From: Artemia franciscana
Taxonomy: Eukaryota; Arthropoda; Branchiopoda; Anostraca; Artemiidae
Reading direction: 5' to 3'
DNA length: 64,000 bases
Assembly: GCF_032884065.1 (NCBI RefSeq)
Contig: NC_088881.1
Span: 3,964,001-4,028,000 of the forward strand
The position numbers and the translations under genes were made by a program. The notes beneath the pieces were generated by a model that worked only from the letters and a program-made list of their open reading frames with translations, was not told where the DNA came from and made no database searches. Every line of letters starts with the position of its first letter. The stretch's first letter is position 1. This document shows positions 24,655-35,790 of the stretch, in pieces.

Positions 24655-26100
24655 GTGGGTGGAGGTGCCCCCTCCGACGTCCTTTTTAGCTTCATGACCC
24701 AAGGGTATTTGATCAGAATTTTGAGATAGTCGTTTTGTTCTAAATAGTCTGAAGGTCAAAATATATCTCCGTGGATGACCTGACTTACTGCAGCACATGT
24801 GACCACTTTGCAAGGGCCGTAAGTTATGTAAGTTGTTCATTGCTTGCATTTGTTCTTGCGTTGGAGATGCTGAGGAGTTACGTTGAAGATGAACAAAATC
24901 AAAAGATACCATATTCATGCTGGCTGACAAAAGGAAGTATCAGCAATATCAAAGGAACGGCTGAAACATTAAGTTGAAACTTTCAGGGCATGTTGAGTGA
25001 AATGTTGAAAAGTGATCGGAGGGCAACCAGCTCCCTTCCTCTCTCGCCTTTTTAGATACTCACCTCAAAACTGATCAAAATTGCTAAAAGCCACTTTGCT
25101 TAAAATAGTCAAAAGGTATAACAACTATGTCTCCGGAATGTCATGCCCTCCACAGTTCCTAAGTCAAGGGCTCTATATTATGTAATTTGCCCACTGCTTA
25201 CTCAAAGGATTTATCATGTGCAGTGCAATATCGCTTCGTAAAGAGCTATGTGGGCGCAGTGTATTATTTATGTTTTGTTTTTTTTTTTTGACCAAGGCAC
25301 TTCGCATAGAAGGAGTTGTCGTAGAAACTTCGAATGGTCTCATTTGATAGAAAGTTGAAAGTTTTAGTGTCCTTTTAAGAGTCAAGAGTGATCGGAGGGC
25401 AACCAGACCCCCACGCCTATCTTTGCCCCCAATACATCCAAAAAATATTTGAGATAGCTTTTTTGCTCAACATAGTTGAAAGGTCCAGCTATTACGTCTT
25501 TGGGGATGACAGCTATAGCCACAACCTTCAGGACAAGAGCTTTAAGTTATACTAGTTATCCATTATTAACATATAAGGTTTCTATGATAGGAATGGTTGT
25601 ATAAACTTCGGAAGGGGCTCATTCGATTGGAAATCAGAACTCCTAGTATCCTTTTTAAGGGTCAAGAGTGATCAGAAGGCAATGAGACCTCCCCCCCATC
25701 CTCTTTTCCCTAAAGGTATTCGATATGAATTTTAGATTGCCCCTTCTAAAAATACTCCAAAGATCATATAACAAGGCCATCAGGGTTGAAACAACCTCCC
25801 CCCCAAACCTGGGGGAAAGTGTTGTAAGTTATGTCCCTGGGCATATAAGTATTTTACGGAAGGTTGATCGTATAAACTTTATAGGAGATTCATTTAATTG
25901 GAAATTGAAATATCTAGTTCCCTATTTAAGAGTCAAAAGCAATGAAGGGCAACTAACACCCTCCCCCCTGACGCCCTCTTTTCCCCAAGTGCATCTGTTC
26001 GAAATTGTGAGATTGTTAATTTCTTCGAAGTTGTCCAAAGAAAATATAACAATGCCTTTAAGGTCTCCTTACCACGCCGTTGCTGCCATCTTGCAGGCCT
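24655..26100 (+). repeat. ~280-350-bp diverged tandem repeat, five units
   Basis: Units start near 24655, 25010, 25380, 25663 and 25935. Each has GTGATCGGAGGGCAAC or a variant, a C-rich CCTCCC pocket, CTTTTTAG or TTTTCCC, GATCA(A)AATT..GAGATAG, TTTTGCT..ATAGT, AAAGGT, ATGTC and AAGTTAT. This module resembles the GGGCAACTAGGC part of R1. Apparent frames within it are not conserved between units. Confidence 0.78.
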
Positions 26101-26154
26101 AATAGCCACCAATTGTCCTAATACTCATGTATGTCCTCATTGTGCAAATATTAA

Positions 26155-26222
26155 CCATAAAAGTACTAAGGCCATAAAACTAAGTACTAAGTACATAAAG
26201 TACTAAGTACTAAGTACCATAA
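26155..26222. repeat. TACTAAG microsatellite
   Basis: Imperfect repeats of AAGTACTAAGTAC, partly palindromic, between two mobile-element remnants. Confidence 0.85.
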
Positions 26223-26378
26223 AAGCAGTCATGCCTACAGAAAAAATGACGTGTTGTATGGAAAATTTCAGCTCACTCACGCTATTCAGTATCCGGCCCG
26301 GAAAATTGGAAATCAATTTCAGAGCAGAATAGATCCAACAGATTGCGATGTCGTGTCCTGTTATGTGTCGTGTGTCTC

Positions 26379-27154
26379 TCTGTTATGTCGTGGAATGTTA
26401 ATGGTTAGATTCTTGATAAATTACCAACTTTGGAGACACTATGTAAATCATGTATAGTGATTTGTCTACAGGAGCATTTTTTGACAGATATCAACTTTCA
26501 GTTTTTACGCCCTTCTCCTAGTGAAACAGTACATTTATCCCTAGACAAAAGACTTCAAGCAGAAGGAAGACCAAGTGGCGGTCTAACCAAATTGACAACT
26601 TACCAATCACGACTGCTTAAAACGTGCGACTGCTATCTTGCCATAACAATCGATGAACTGATCATAGTTAATCTCTATCTTCCAACAAATTACAGAGACG
26701 AAGCTTCTGAAAGAAAATTAACGGAACATTGCAGAAAAGTAGCCAGATTATTAAAGACTATTTATTATTTATTTTAATATTTATTATTTTAATATTAATT
26801 TTATAATATAATAATTTTATTATTTTTATAATTTAATATAATTTAATATAATATAATATAATAATTTTATAATTTAATAATATTTTAATGTTTAGTATTT
26901 AATATTTATTTTAATATTTATTTAATAGAAAATATTCTTTAATATTCGATAAACAGAAAATGTGTGCTTATCGGTGACTTTAATTGTGACTTACTCCACA
27001 AAACGAGTGCTAGAAAAGAGACTTTCCTTTCTATTTTGCCACCGCGCTACATGGTCATTTCGAAAAATAAAAATTACATGTTTATTCCATTCTGGTAGTA
27101 TGCAGCATTGGACCATGTATCTGATACTGGATTTAGGATCCAATACTGGATCCA
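26379..27154 (+). pseudogene. LINE endonuclease remnant, 5' portion
   Basis: The plus strand reads as an EEP endonuclease start: SVMSWNVNG, a stop, then LPTLETLCKSCIVICLQEHF (the conserved Glu in QEH) and ITIDELIIVNLYLPTNY. An AT-rich insertion (26760-26945) follows, then CVLIGDFNCDL (Asp/Asn catalytic motif), ILPPRYMVISK, a stop, and AALDHVSDT. The domain is continued after a 1.86-kb R1 insertion at 29014-29150. With stops, frameshift and two insertions it is a fossil of a LINE different from the one at 20.9 kb. Confidence 0.82.
26760..26945. repeat. AT-only low-complexity insertion
   Basis: Nearly pure TTTATTATTTTAATATAATA-type sequence interrupting the LINE endonuclease frame. It probably expanded in place. 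Confidence 0.85.
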
Positions 27155-29013
27155 GGATCAAACAGTTCGTGGTACTGAACTGTAGTAAGGAGCGACCCGG
27201 CTCAATAGTAACCGAAACTCTAAGAAATTGAATTTTGATACCAATAGTTACACCAAAAGAATCGCATTTTAATGCTAATTTTAAATATAAAATTTTCATC
27301 AAGTTTAGTTTTACCCATCGAAAGTTAGGAGCCTGAGACAATTTGCCTTATTTTAGAAAATATGGGGAAACACCCCTTAAAAGTCATAGAATCTTAATGA
27401 TAGAAATCACACCATCAGATTCAGCGTATCATAGAACCCTATATTAGCAGTTTCAAGCTCCTATCGACAAAATATAGAATTTTTTATTTTTTTTTTTTTG
27501 CCACAAGACAGATCATGGAAGCGTGTGTTTTTTTCCTTTTCTTTTTTTTTATCCCAGGGGTCATCGTATCGACCCACTGGTCCTGGAATGTCGCAAGAGG
27601 GCTCATTCTGATGTAAATTAAAAGTTCAAGTGCCCTTTTTAAGTGACCAAAAAAATTGGAAGGCACCTAGGCTCCTTCCCACGCTCAGTGTTTTCCCAAA
27701 GTCATCAGGTCAAAATTCTGAGATAGCCATTTTACTAAGAATAGTCGAAAAATATAATAATTATGTCTTTGGGGACACATTACTCACCCAGAGTCCCCGT
27801 GGGAGGGGATGCAAGATACAAACTTTGACCAGTGTTTACGTATAGTAATGGTTATTGGGAAGTGTACAAACGTTTTTTTTTTTTTTTTTTTTTGGTTGGG
27901 AGACGGTTTGAGGGGAAGAGGGTTATGTGGGGGGAACTTTCCATGGAGAAATTTGTCATGGGGGTAGAGAATTTCGATGAAGGGCGTGCAGGATTTTCTA
28001 GCATTTACAAAATGAAAAAATAAAAATGAAAAAGTTTTTTTTTTCAACTGAAAGTTAGGAGCAGCATTAAAATTTAAAACAAACAGAAATTATAACGCAT
28101 ATGAGGGTTCCATCTCCTCCTAATACCCCGGTCTTTACGCTAAAATATTTTTAGTAATTTCAATTATTTATTCTATGGTCTTTGTGATTCAGGGGTCATT
28201 CTTAAGGAATTGGAACAAAATTTAAGCGTTACTGTAAAGAGCGAGGTGTTGATGAGGGGGCAAACCCCTCATATACGTAGTGAAAACACACGAATATAGG
28301 TATTCGTTACGCAAGTTGATTCGTAAATTACGTATATTTTTACTAATAAAAACATTCGTACAAAATTAAAAGTTCTAGCTACCTTTTTAAGTAATCAAAA
28401 ATTTTGAGGGTAACTAGGCCTCCCCCCCCCACTCTTTTTTTCTCAAAATCGTCCGATCAAAACTACGAGAAAGCCCTTTAGCCCAAAAAATTAATTAGTA
28501 TGCAAATTTCGTTTTAATTATTCATATGCGGAGAGCCAAAATCAAAACATGCATTAATTCAAAAACGTTCAGAAATTAAATAAAAAAAAGTTTTTTTAAA
28601 TAAAATATGGAGCAATATTAAAACTTAAAACGAACAGAAATTACTCCGTATATGAAAGTTTTTTAAACTAAAAATAAGGAGCAATATTAAAACTTAAAAC
28701 GAACAGAAATTACTCCGTATATGAAAGTTTTTTAAACTAAAAATAAGGAGCAATATTAAAACTTAAAACGAACTAAATTACTCCGTATATGAAAGGGGCT
28801 GTTCCCTCTTCCACTCTCCGCTCTTTACGCTAAAGTTTTTGACTGTTTTAAAAAGTAGAGTTCGGAGAAAGAGTCAAGCTTTAGCGTAAAGAGCGGGTGT
28901 TGAGAAGAGAACAGCCCCTTTCATATACGGAGTAATTTCTGTTCGTTTTAAGCTTTAATATTGCTCCTTACTTACAGTTTAAAAGACTTGTCTTTTTTTT
29001 TATTTAATCCAGC
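27155..29013 (+). mobile_element. R1 dispersed repeat, copy b, near full length (1859 bp)
   Basis: It starts at a decayed form of the palindromic head (copy a reads CAGTTCGTGGTAACGAACTG) and continues GGAGCGACCCGGCTC, a T-rich tract at 27484-27550, and a foldback distal end. It is bracketed by the 10-mer ACTGGATCCA at 27145-27154 and 29014-29023, a probable target duplication within the LINE endonuclease. The LINE sequence continues on both sides. It has no long ORF and encodes no recognisable enzyme, so it must be mobilised in trans if at all. The superfamily is undetermined. Confidence 0.75.
28600..28985. repeat. Foldback end of R1 with a 63-bp triplication
   Basis: A block of ~65 bp (GGAGCAATATTAAAACTTAA..ACTCCGTATATGAAAG) occurs three times in tandem from 28606 to 28797. 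It is then mirrored by its reverse complement from about 28895 to 28985. CTCTTTACGCTAAAG and CTTTAGCGTAAAGAG form the inner arms, so RNA or single-stranded DNA could fold into a long hairpin. The same foldback occurs at 18650-18960. Confidence 0.85.
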
Positions 29014-29150
29014 ACTGGATCCAAGACCCTGGACAATGCGATATTGCTCCATCCTCCTGATCTAGACTTAATAGTTAAAGTTCGTCTCGAAGGTGTATAT
29101 AATGGCCATACTCCCCTGTGCCTCTCAATTCCCACAAGTGGTACTCAGAT
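29014..29150 (+). pseudogene. LINE endonuclease remnant, 3' portion
   Basis: Resumes after R1 as SSTGSKTLDNAILLHPPD, LDLIVKVRLEGVYNG, HTPLCLSIP. The GHTPL position corresponds to the SDH-type motif that ends EEP endonucleases, here mutated. The frame differs from the part left of R1, so a frameshift predates or accompanied the insertion. Confidence 0.65.
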
Positions 29151-29230
29151 AAGATAGAATTTATTCATCATGAAATACTCATACAATATTCCCCCAAAGG
29201 CTCTTTGGCCTGTAAAGAAGGGGGAAGACA
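29146..29230 (-). mobile_element. LINE 3' tail (reverse)
   Basis: On the minus strand this reads as a small hairpin (CCAAAGAGCCTTTGG), GAGTATTTCATGATGAATAAA and TTCTATCTTATCT. This is the typical 3' UTR end of CR1-like LINEs with an ATCTT-type tail. The body above 29230 is not recognisable. Confidence 0.6.
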
Positions 29231-30380
29231 AACGAGTCGCTTAATCAGAAACGGAAAATTAATTAAAATAATCACTCACTCACAGAGAGGATAGCAAAAA
29301 AGGAGAAGGAAAAAAACATAAATAAAATAAAGATTATAGAAAATGATTGAATAGACTAAATTACTTACGTAGATCAGTAGATTAAATAGACTTTAATGAA
29401 ATAAAAAAAGATAAATATATTCTAAGAAGCAGATTCATAACTTGTTGTTCTGAATCTGGTAAAGGAAAAGCCAAATTTTTGTCATCTTAAGTGTTGGGAT
29501 AAGATTGATAAAGTTTTCCATACGGAGTGTGACCGCATTTTGCCGATTAAAAAATTTGATCGGATATCTTTAGGCTAAAAGAGCGTGGGAGGTGGCTGGT
29601 TGCCCTCCAATTATTTATGGCTCAGAAATAAGAAACTAGAAATTCCCAGTCAAATAAGCCCCCTCTTAAGTTTTTAGGATCACTCCTTCTATGTGAAGTT
29701 GGTCTGGGGAAAATAAATAGCAAGAATGCGCTGAAGCCTTATGACTGTTACGCATAAGCAACACTAGAGCTTTTTTTCTGATTTTTTAAAACACAAATTC
29801 AAAAGCATCTTTTTAATATCCTTTTTAAGGGTGGTTCCAGCCGTGTAAAAGGTCAAAATATTATGTGAATTTTCAATCCATTTGAATAGTATTCCCCCTC
29901 CCTATCAACCTAAAATTCTATAGCAAAACTAATACTAAAATCCATAGCCAAATTTTGTCCAAAGTTTAAACAGCGAGTCAAAATCGTAATTCTTAAGAGG
30001 AAAAAAACTTAGTTAACTTTTTTTTATTAACCAATAAAAAAAAGTTAATTAAAAACAAATAGAATTCAATATATATTTTTTTCTTAAATCATAAGATGTT
30101 CAAAGGAAAGTGAAGGATAATATTAAACAAAACGCGAGCAGAAATAATTTCAGATAAGAAGTCAAGCTTAAAACGAACATAAATTACCATCAATGAATAA
30201 AAGAGACACAAAACGAACCGAAATTAAAATAAATAATGAAGTCAAACTTTAGTCAAACAGATGTTACCCTAAACAGGAGTAGGGCTAACGCCCCCTAAGC
30301 CTCATAAAGGCCATGGAGTTATTAGCGCTTTCTTCATTTATAACATTAATAAGACAAAAACTACTGTGACTTCCAGGAAT
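29231..30380. other. Repeat-derived stretch without gene
   Basis: 29520-29720 resembles a reversed R1 or tandem module (GGTTGCCCTCCAATT, AAGCCCCCTCTTAAG). A short hairpin with T8/A8 arms lies at 30009-30050. No coding signal. Confidence 0.55.
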
Positions 30381-30515
30381 GAATATCACAGGAGCCGGCG
30401 TCTACCTCACCCCCAAAAAATAACCCACATCGAAATAACCCCCGGAAACTAACTACCACGGAAAATACCCCTTCCACCCATGGAAAATATTCCCCGCGGA
30501 AAATATCTTTCACGA
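30381..30515. repeat. GGAAAATAYYCCCC minisatellite
   Basis: Imperfect units of 15-25 bp built on GGAAAATATTCCCCG and CCCCCGGAAA. The reverse-complement version lies at 31030-31185, making a large imperfect inverted pair. Confidence 0.75.
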
Positions 30516-31029
30516 CTGATTGGTCTCCAATCACTCTCGACTTGTACAAAAAGACTAGAACTGCCAATTTCTGATGTAACGAGCACCCTCCGAAGTTTCT
30601 GCAACCACGAGGTGGAGGCGTGGATGTAGGTGGGGCAGTCCCCCTTCTATAGAGAGTAAATTCTGGTCATTTTGAGGTTCAATGTTACCCTTTACTTTCA
30701 TAATAGAAGGTAAGTTTCTTGAGTCGAAAAACCGTTTCACATTTGTTGCGTTGCTTTAGTACGAGTAAAATGATTGATTGGTAATAACAGCGTAGACCAG
30801 AAATAAGACGATGGTTTTTTACCCCCCCCCACCTTCCCAAAAAGAAAATAACCCCCTTAACAAAAGTCCTGGTTTTGGTCCTACCTTCCACCTACCCTCA
30901 TCTCTCCCTTAGAACTTATCCTCCTAACTACAGAACAATCAGACAACCTCATTGTAGAACTTTAAGTACCTTTTTAAGTCTTCTAACTTGTCCATTGCTT
31001 ACAGATAGCATTTGTTATTGGGAAACACA

Positions 31030-31185
31030 CGGACATTTTTCGCGGGGGAGTTTTCTGAAGGGGGGAAGGGATTTTCAGCGATAACTTTCTGCGAGGAAGA
31101 GGGGCATTTTCCGAGAGATATTTTCCGGGGGACGAGGGGGTATTTTCCAGGGGGTATTTTTGGCGGGGGAATTTTCTGGGGAGGA
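31030..31185. repeat. Inverted partner minisatellite, GGGGGTATTTTCC
   Basis: Units of GGGGGTATTTTCCGGGG type, the reverse complement of 30381-30515. Frames on both strands here (31012-31257 plus, 30983-31229 minus) are repeat artefacts. Confidence 0.75.
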
Positions 31186-31439
31186 GAGGGAATAAATGTC
31201 GAGACCCGAATATCATATATATTTGACAATCAGTCCACTTTCACTAGCTCTTCATAAATCTTGGTAAAAATGGCATTTTTTTCTTTTCTTGGTGTTTATA
31301 TTTTGAAAAAAAAATATCCTGAGAAGGTTTAAAGGAAACAGGATGTATAACATAAAGTAGGAATCCAAAAATCATTTCTAAAAAAGCAATATTTCCTAAT
31401 GAAAGCAAAGAGTGAATTTGAAACTTTTAAAAGCAAGGC

Positions 31440-31515
31440 TATTGCTTCGCATATCAAGCAGTCCGAGGTAACAAACTGTAATTAAAGAGCAACCCGGCTC
31501 AACAGTAATCAAAAC

Positions 31516-31587
<72 letters not shown>

Positions 31588-32330
31588 AGAACTTAGATAC
31601 CAATAGATATATCAAAAGATTCAGCTTATTATGCAGATTCTAACTATATAAGTTTCATTAAGTTTATTATAACCCATAAAAGTTTACGAGCCTGAAAAAA
31701 TGTGTTTGATTTTCCAAAAAAGTGGGGAACACACCCTTTAAGTCATAGAATCTGCATGACAATCCCACCGTTACGAGAATCCCCACAAACATGGAATTTT
31801 GTTGTTTTTTTTTGCAAGAAGAAAGATAAAGGATGTGAGTTTAATTGTTTCTTCCCAGGGATGATCGTATCTATCCAGTGGTACAAGAATATCGGGAGAT
31901 TGCTGACTCAAACGGAAATTAAAAGTTCTAGTGCCCCTTTTAAGTGACCAAAAACATTTGAGGGCAACTAGGCCCCCTCTCACGCCCTTTTTTTTCTTAA
32001 AATCGTCCGACCAAATTTTCAGATAGTCATTTTCGTCAGCATAGTTGAAAAGCTGAATAACTCACATATGGAGGGGGTTACCCCCTCCACAATACCCTAT
32101 TCTTTACGATAGAGTTCAAATTTTGTCCTAATCCTTTAAGAACGACTCTTGAAGCACAAGGTTCGTTTAATTAGAACAATAAGAAGCTTTTTTAAAAGTT
32201 CGAAAAAACATTAGCTTAAAGAGCGAGGTGTTGACTAGGGGGAAACCACCCTCACATACGTATTACTTTCTTTTCGTTTTAAGTTTTAACGTCGCTTCTT
32301 ACATTTTGTTAAAAAATTGTTGTTTTTTTT
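31440..32330 (+). mobile_element. R1 dispersed repeat, copy c, internally deleted
   Basis: It has a degraded head (GCAACCCGGCTCAACAGTAA), then TTTCATTAAGTTTA, AAAGTGGGGAACACACCC, AAAAGTTCTAGTGCCCC, GTGACCAAAAACATTTGAGG and TTTACGATAGAG, ending near GTTTTAAGTTTTAACGTCGC. It lacks about 0.9 kb present in copy b, and it carries a long poly-A expansion at 31519-31586. Confidence 0.8.
31519..31586. repeat. 68-base poly-A tract inside R1
   Basis: Sixty-eight consecutive A residues. Copy b has only a short A-rich AACTCTAAGAAATTG at the same place, so this is an in-place expansion rather than a retroposon tail. Confidence 0.97.
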
Positions 32331-35300
32331 TCTCTTTTAGTTATATATGACATACCAACAAAAGTAGCTTAAACAGACTTGCGATATTTTTCAATGCCTG
32401 AAGATATCTATAAACTAACGCTTTACTGAAAACTGAGTTCACTTGAATTATTAAGACGTTTACGTTTATAATTGTATACTACAATTTATCAATATCATGG
32501 CCGATTATGACTATTGAGAGCCTTCTAAATTAGTCTTGCGTTTTTTGCAAGCTATTTATGGAATTTTCACTTCTGGGTGAACATTCTTTTGTGGGGTCGA
32601 TTTTGTATTTTCACTAGAGTGCTAGTTTTCAGAATTCAACAGCTATTGGGAAGTGTCACGAGTTAGTTTATTTGAGCTAGTCTTGTTGATCTGTCTTGCG
32701 TAATCTGAAAAGCAATAATTTTTGTTCATTTCACTTTCGTTCTTTCCTTGCGTGAGAAAAACTCCTTTTTTTCAAAATTAGTGCGTTCCAGATCTCTGGT
32801 TGGCTAAATGTCCTGAAAACATGAATCTAGGGACTTCCGCCAACCTTGCCCCCCCCCCGCTCATAAATTTCCACTTGAAGGCAGATTATGTTCAATATTG
32901 CTCTCAAGTTTGTAATCATCAGGCTCATATATCACAATGAACCAATTCTAATAGAAAGCGGACGCCTTATATAAAATTATGTACTTAGTGTGTTTTGATT
33001 AAAGACAAACCTACTGGTGAGCTCTAGGAGTTTTGACTGAAATTTAAGGGACAAAGACCATTCCACCGAATTCCTTGATATAAGTGGAAAGAGATTCAGC
33101 ATATCTGAAGTGGAAGGTGAGAGGGGCGTGTGAAGGAGAAGCAGGCCTAAAGGTCCTAGCTATACCTCCTCAATCGTACTGATTAAAATTGTTCCCATAC
33201 TACGATTTCGAAGAGCTGTGACACGCCCCAAAAATTGGTGACGAGGGTTATGGTAGGGGACCAAGCCCATAACCTCATTTACGGTCCATTGATTGTGTTG
33301 TTTTAAAATCTCAGCATGGTTCTAACTAAAACAGGTCATAAACGAGAAAAAAAGCTTTATAAGGAGCATGGGTCCAAGGGATTCCCTTTGGCTCCCATTA
33401 GTGTAGCCGAGAGAAGATAAGGGGGACGGATGTCCCCAGGCGTAGAGACCAAGGGTGCCAAACTGAACTCGTTTTCAAATAAATCACATTTTGTTGATTT
33501 TTATTGTTATAGTGATGGTGGGGGGAGGGTAAAAACATCTAAATCATCCCCTGGCCCTGATAACCCTAGCTTAGGCTCCATTGGATGCTACTTTCACACA
33601 AAGTGAAATTTCTTGCATGTGTCATTTGAGCCCCTCAGCCACGTTTTTGAATCTTTAGACTGTTTTGATTAAAACGAATCTTTGAGCATGTTGGCCCACC
33701 CCTAAATAAAAATGACAAAAATCTGTAATATTTGGGAGCACCAAACACTTTATCACAAAATAAATAAATTATACATAAATAAACAAATTATTACTTTATC
33801 ACAAAACAAGCACTTCTCCCAAAACTTTGTCTCTCGGGAAGAATTTTTAAATTCTCTCCTGAAAATACTCCATGGGCGTATCTAACATATTCTCTTATGC
33901 TTAATTCTATTTTGCGAAATCTGGAGAATAAGGGGCGAAGGGTGCAAATGATAGGGCTAAAGACTCTGCGCATGCATGTGCAAGCTGGATTTCAAGCTTT
34001 TTGTTAGGAAGGAGTTAGATTTTGGCAGTGGTGGATCTAGAGCAAAATCTTAGGGGGGGCCTAATGCGACAACGGCACCAATAAGCAAAATATTGGGGGG
34101 ATGTGACAAGAGTGCCAACGATTGACCAATTTATTAAAAAAAGAATGAAAAACAAAGGAATGATGGCGTCACAAAAATATTAATGGATCCAGGGACCCCC
34201 TGGATTTCGCAATTAATCTGGCCCTCAGCCACTCACAAAATTTGACCTTTTGCTCCCATAGGTCATCCCCGGTTATCGCCATTTTCTCTATCTCACTAAA
34301 GGGGTTACCTTTCGGACTCTCACCCCCCAGTTCCTCACAAAATTCGACCTTTCATCCCCACTTTTCATTCCCGATTTTGTAGCTTCCTCCTTATGACGCC
34401 AAAAAGCAAACTGTAGGCTGTTCGTCTCCTGTCGCCCGCCTACATTTGCACATCATTATCGAGAAGAAAGAAAATATGCATTTAAAATTTGTTCTCATTG
34501 CTGTTCCTTTATGTCCGGAATTCTTTTAATGAGCTCTGGCGCATATCCAACATGACAAACAGCTTTAGGCGCCTGCTCCCGCCTTTTGTGTCGAAACTAT
34601 TAATAACATTTGGCAATAAAACCGGTTTTCATAAGGGTAAACGAGACGAGAAATCGATCTATTGCATAGGCGATGGCAAACTAAATTCTTTGAAATGCGC
34701 TTGTGGAATCGATTTTGCAATCCTTAAAGCGGAGTAGAAAGAAAAATGTTTTAAATGAAAATTAATTAAATTTATTGTTTTTGAAATGGTATTGGAACAG
34801 TTTGACATAGATATGATAAATACAACGGCCTATTTTGACCTTCTGTAATACTTCATGACCTAATATAACATTTAATTGTCATGATGCTATTGATACACTA
34901 AATCACGGCTTAAAGCTCAAATGAAAGCAAATGCTGTACCTCAAATGTTGTTTGGTTTTTGTGTTTTATCTGACATCTTCTGCTAGCTCGTAATGAAAAT
35001 TCACAGCGTTTGGCACATCGCCAGTTTACCAAAGGAATTTGTCATTTTTTCTGAAGCAACAAAAAAAGTTACATCTGCAATCTTACTTGTAATAATACAA
35101 ATTCCCAATTAAAGGGATAGAGAAGAATTTAAAGCCCACCTGAAAGTAGTAATGTATGGTGGTGCCAATTCACAGAAATTCATAGCGGAGCAAATCTATT
35201 TTTTTAAAGATAGTGGGGGGGAGGCAAATTCGTCTTTTTTGCATTTTGAGAATGACAATATAAAAAAGGTATCTAAAATAAAACAACCCCAAAATGTTTC

Positions 35301-35640
35301 AAAATATAGAGGGGGAATTCTAAGAATAAATGTACATACCCTCCCCCAATTGACCAAGCATTTTTTCATCATCTTTTTCAGATGATTTGTGCAGTATAGT
35401 TTGTAATAGCTAAACATTACGAAATAGTAACAAACTGCCTTATTTCACAACCGGGTATTTTGACGCATAAATCATTATTAGTTGACCGTCCCGCTCAAAC
35501 AGCTGTGCAGTCAGGTTAAAAATTTAGCCTTGAGGCATATAGTGTTACCATCAATAAATTACGGGTATTTACCCTCCGGGTAAACAAATCAAGGATTCAC
35601 AACATGCAGTCCTTAGTCACTACATAAACAACGCTGTTTT
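32331..35640. other. Gene-poor stretch
   Basis: No exon is supported. Several G- or C-homopolymer pockets (32848-32860, 33517-33530, 34052-34058) sit in decayed repeats. The GTGGTGGATCTAG segment at ~34026 and its partner GATCCAGGGACCCCC near 34187 may be ends of a small DNA element. Frames at 34489-34737 and 35152-35385 have no motif. Confidence 0.5.
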
Positions 35641-35644
35641 CAGT

Positions 35645-35790
35645 CAAGGGTAATGACGTCAAAACATAAAAGTCAAATAAAGAAAATAGGCGGGGCTTCA
35701 CTGATTTTGCGTGGCTTTGACATCCGGGTAAGCAGTGGGCGGGGCTTGACTCACGCCGGGGGGAGGTTTTGTTACCCAAACTCCACAATG
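35645..35790. promoter_or_regulatory. CRE- and GC-box-bearing segment (possible promoter)
   Basis: A perfect TGACGTCA palindrome (near 35652) is followed by two GGCGGGGC boxes (near 35690 and 35738) and a GC-rich CACGCCGGGG. The stretch is unusually GC-rich locally. No first exon could be tied to it, and part of it repeats internally, so function is speculative. Confidence 0.2.

Noticed and set aside
24577..24977. Overlapping plus and minus frames of 68 and 117 codons
   Set aside because: They overlap the Penelope remnant and the tandem array and show no independent motif.
31012..31257. Gly/Phe-rich frame resembling a cuticle protein
   Set aside because: It is the GGGGGTATTTTCC minisatellite; the opposite strand is equally open.
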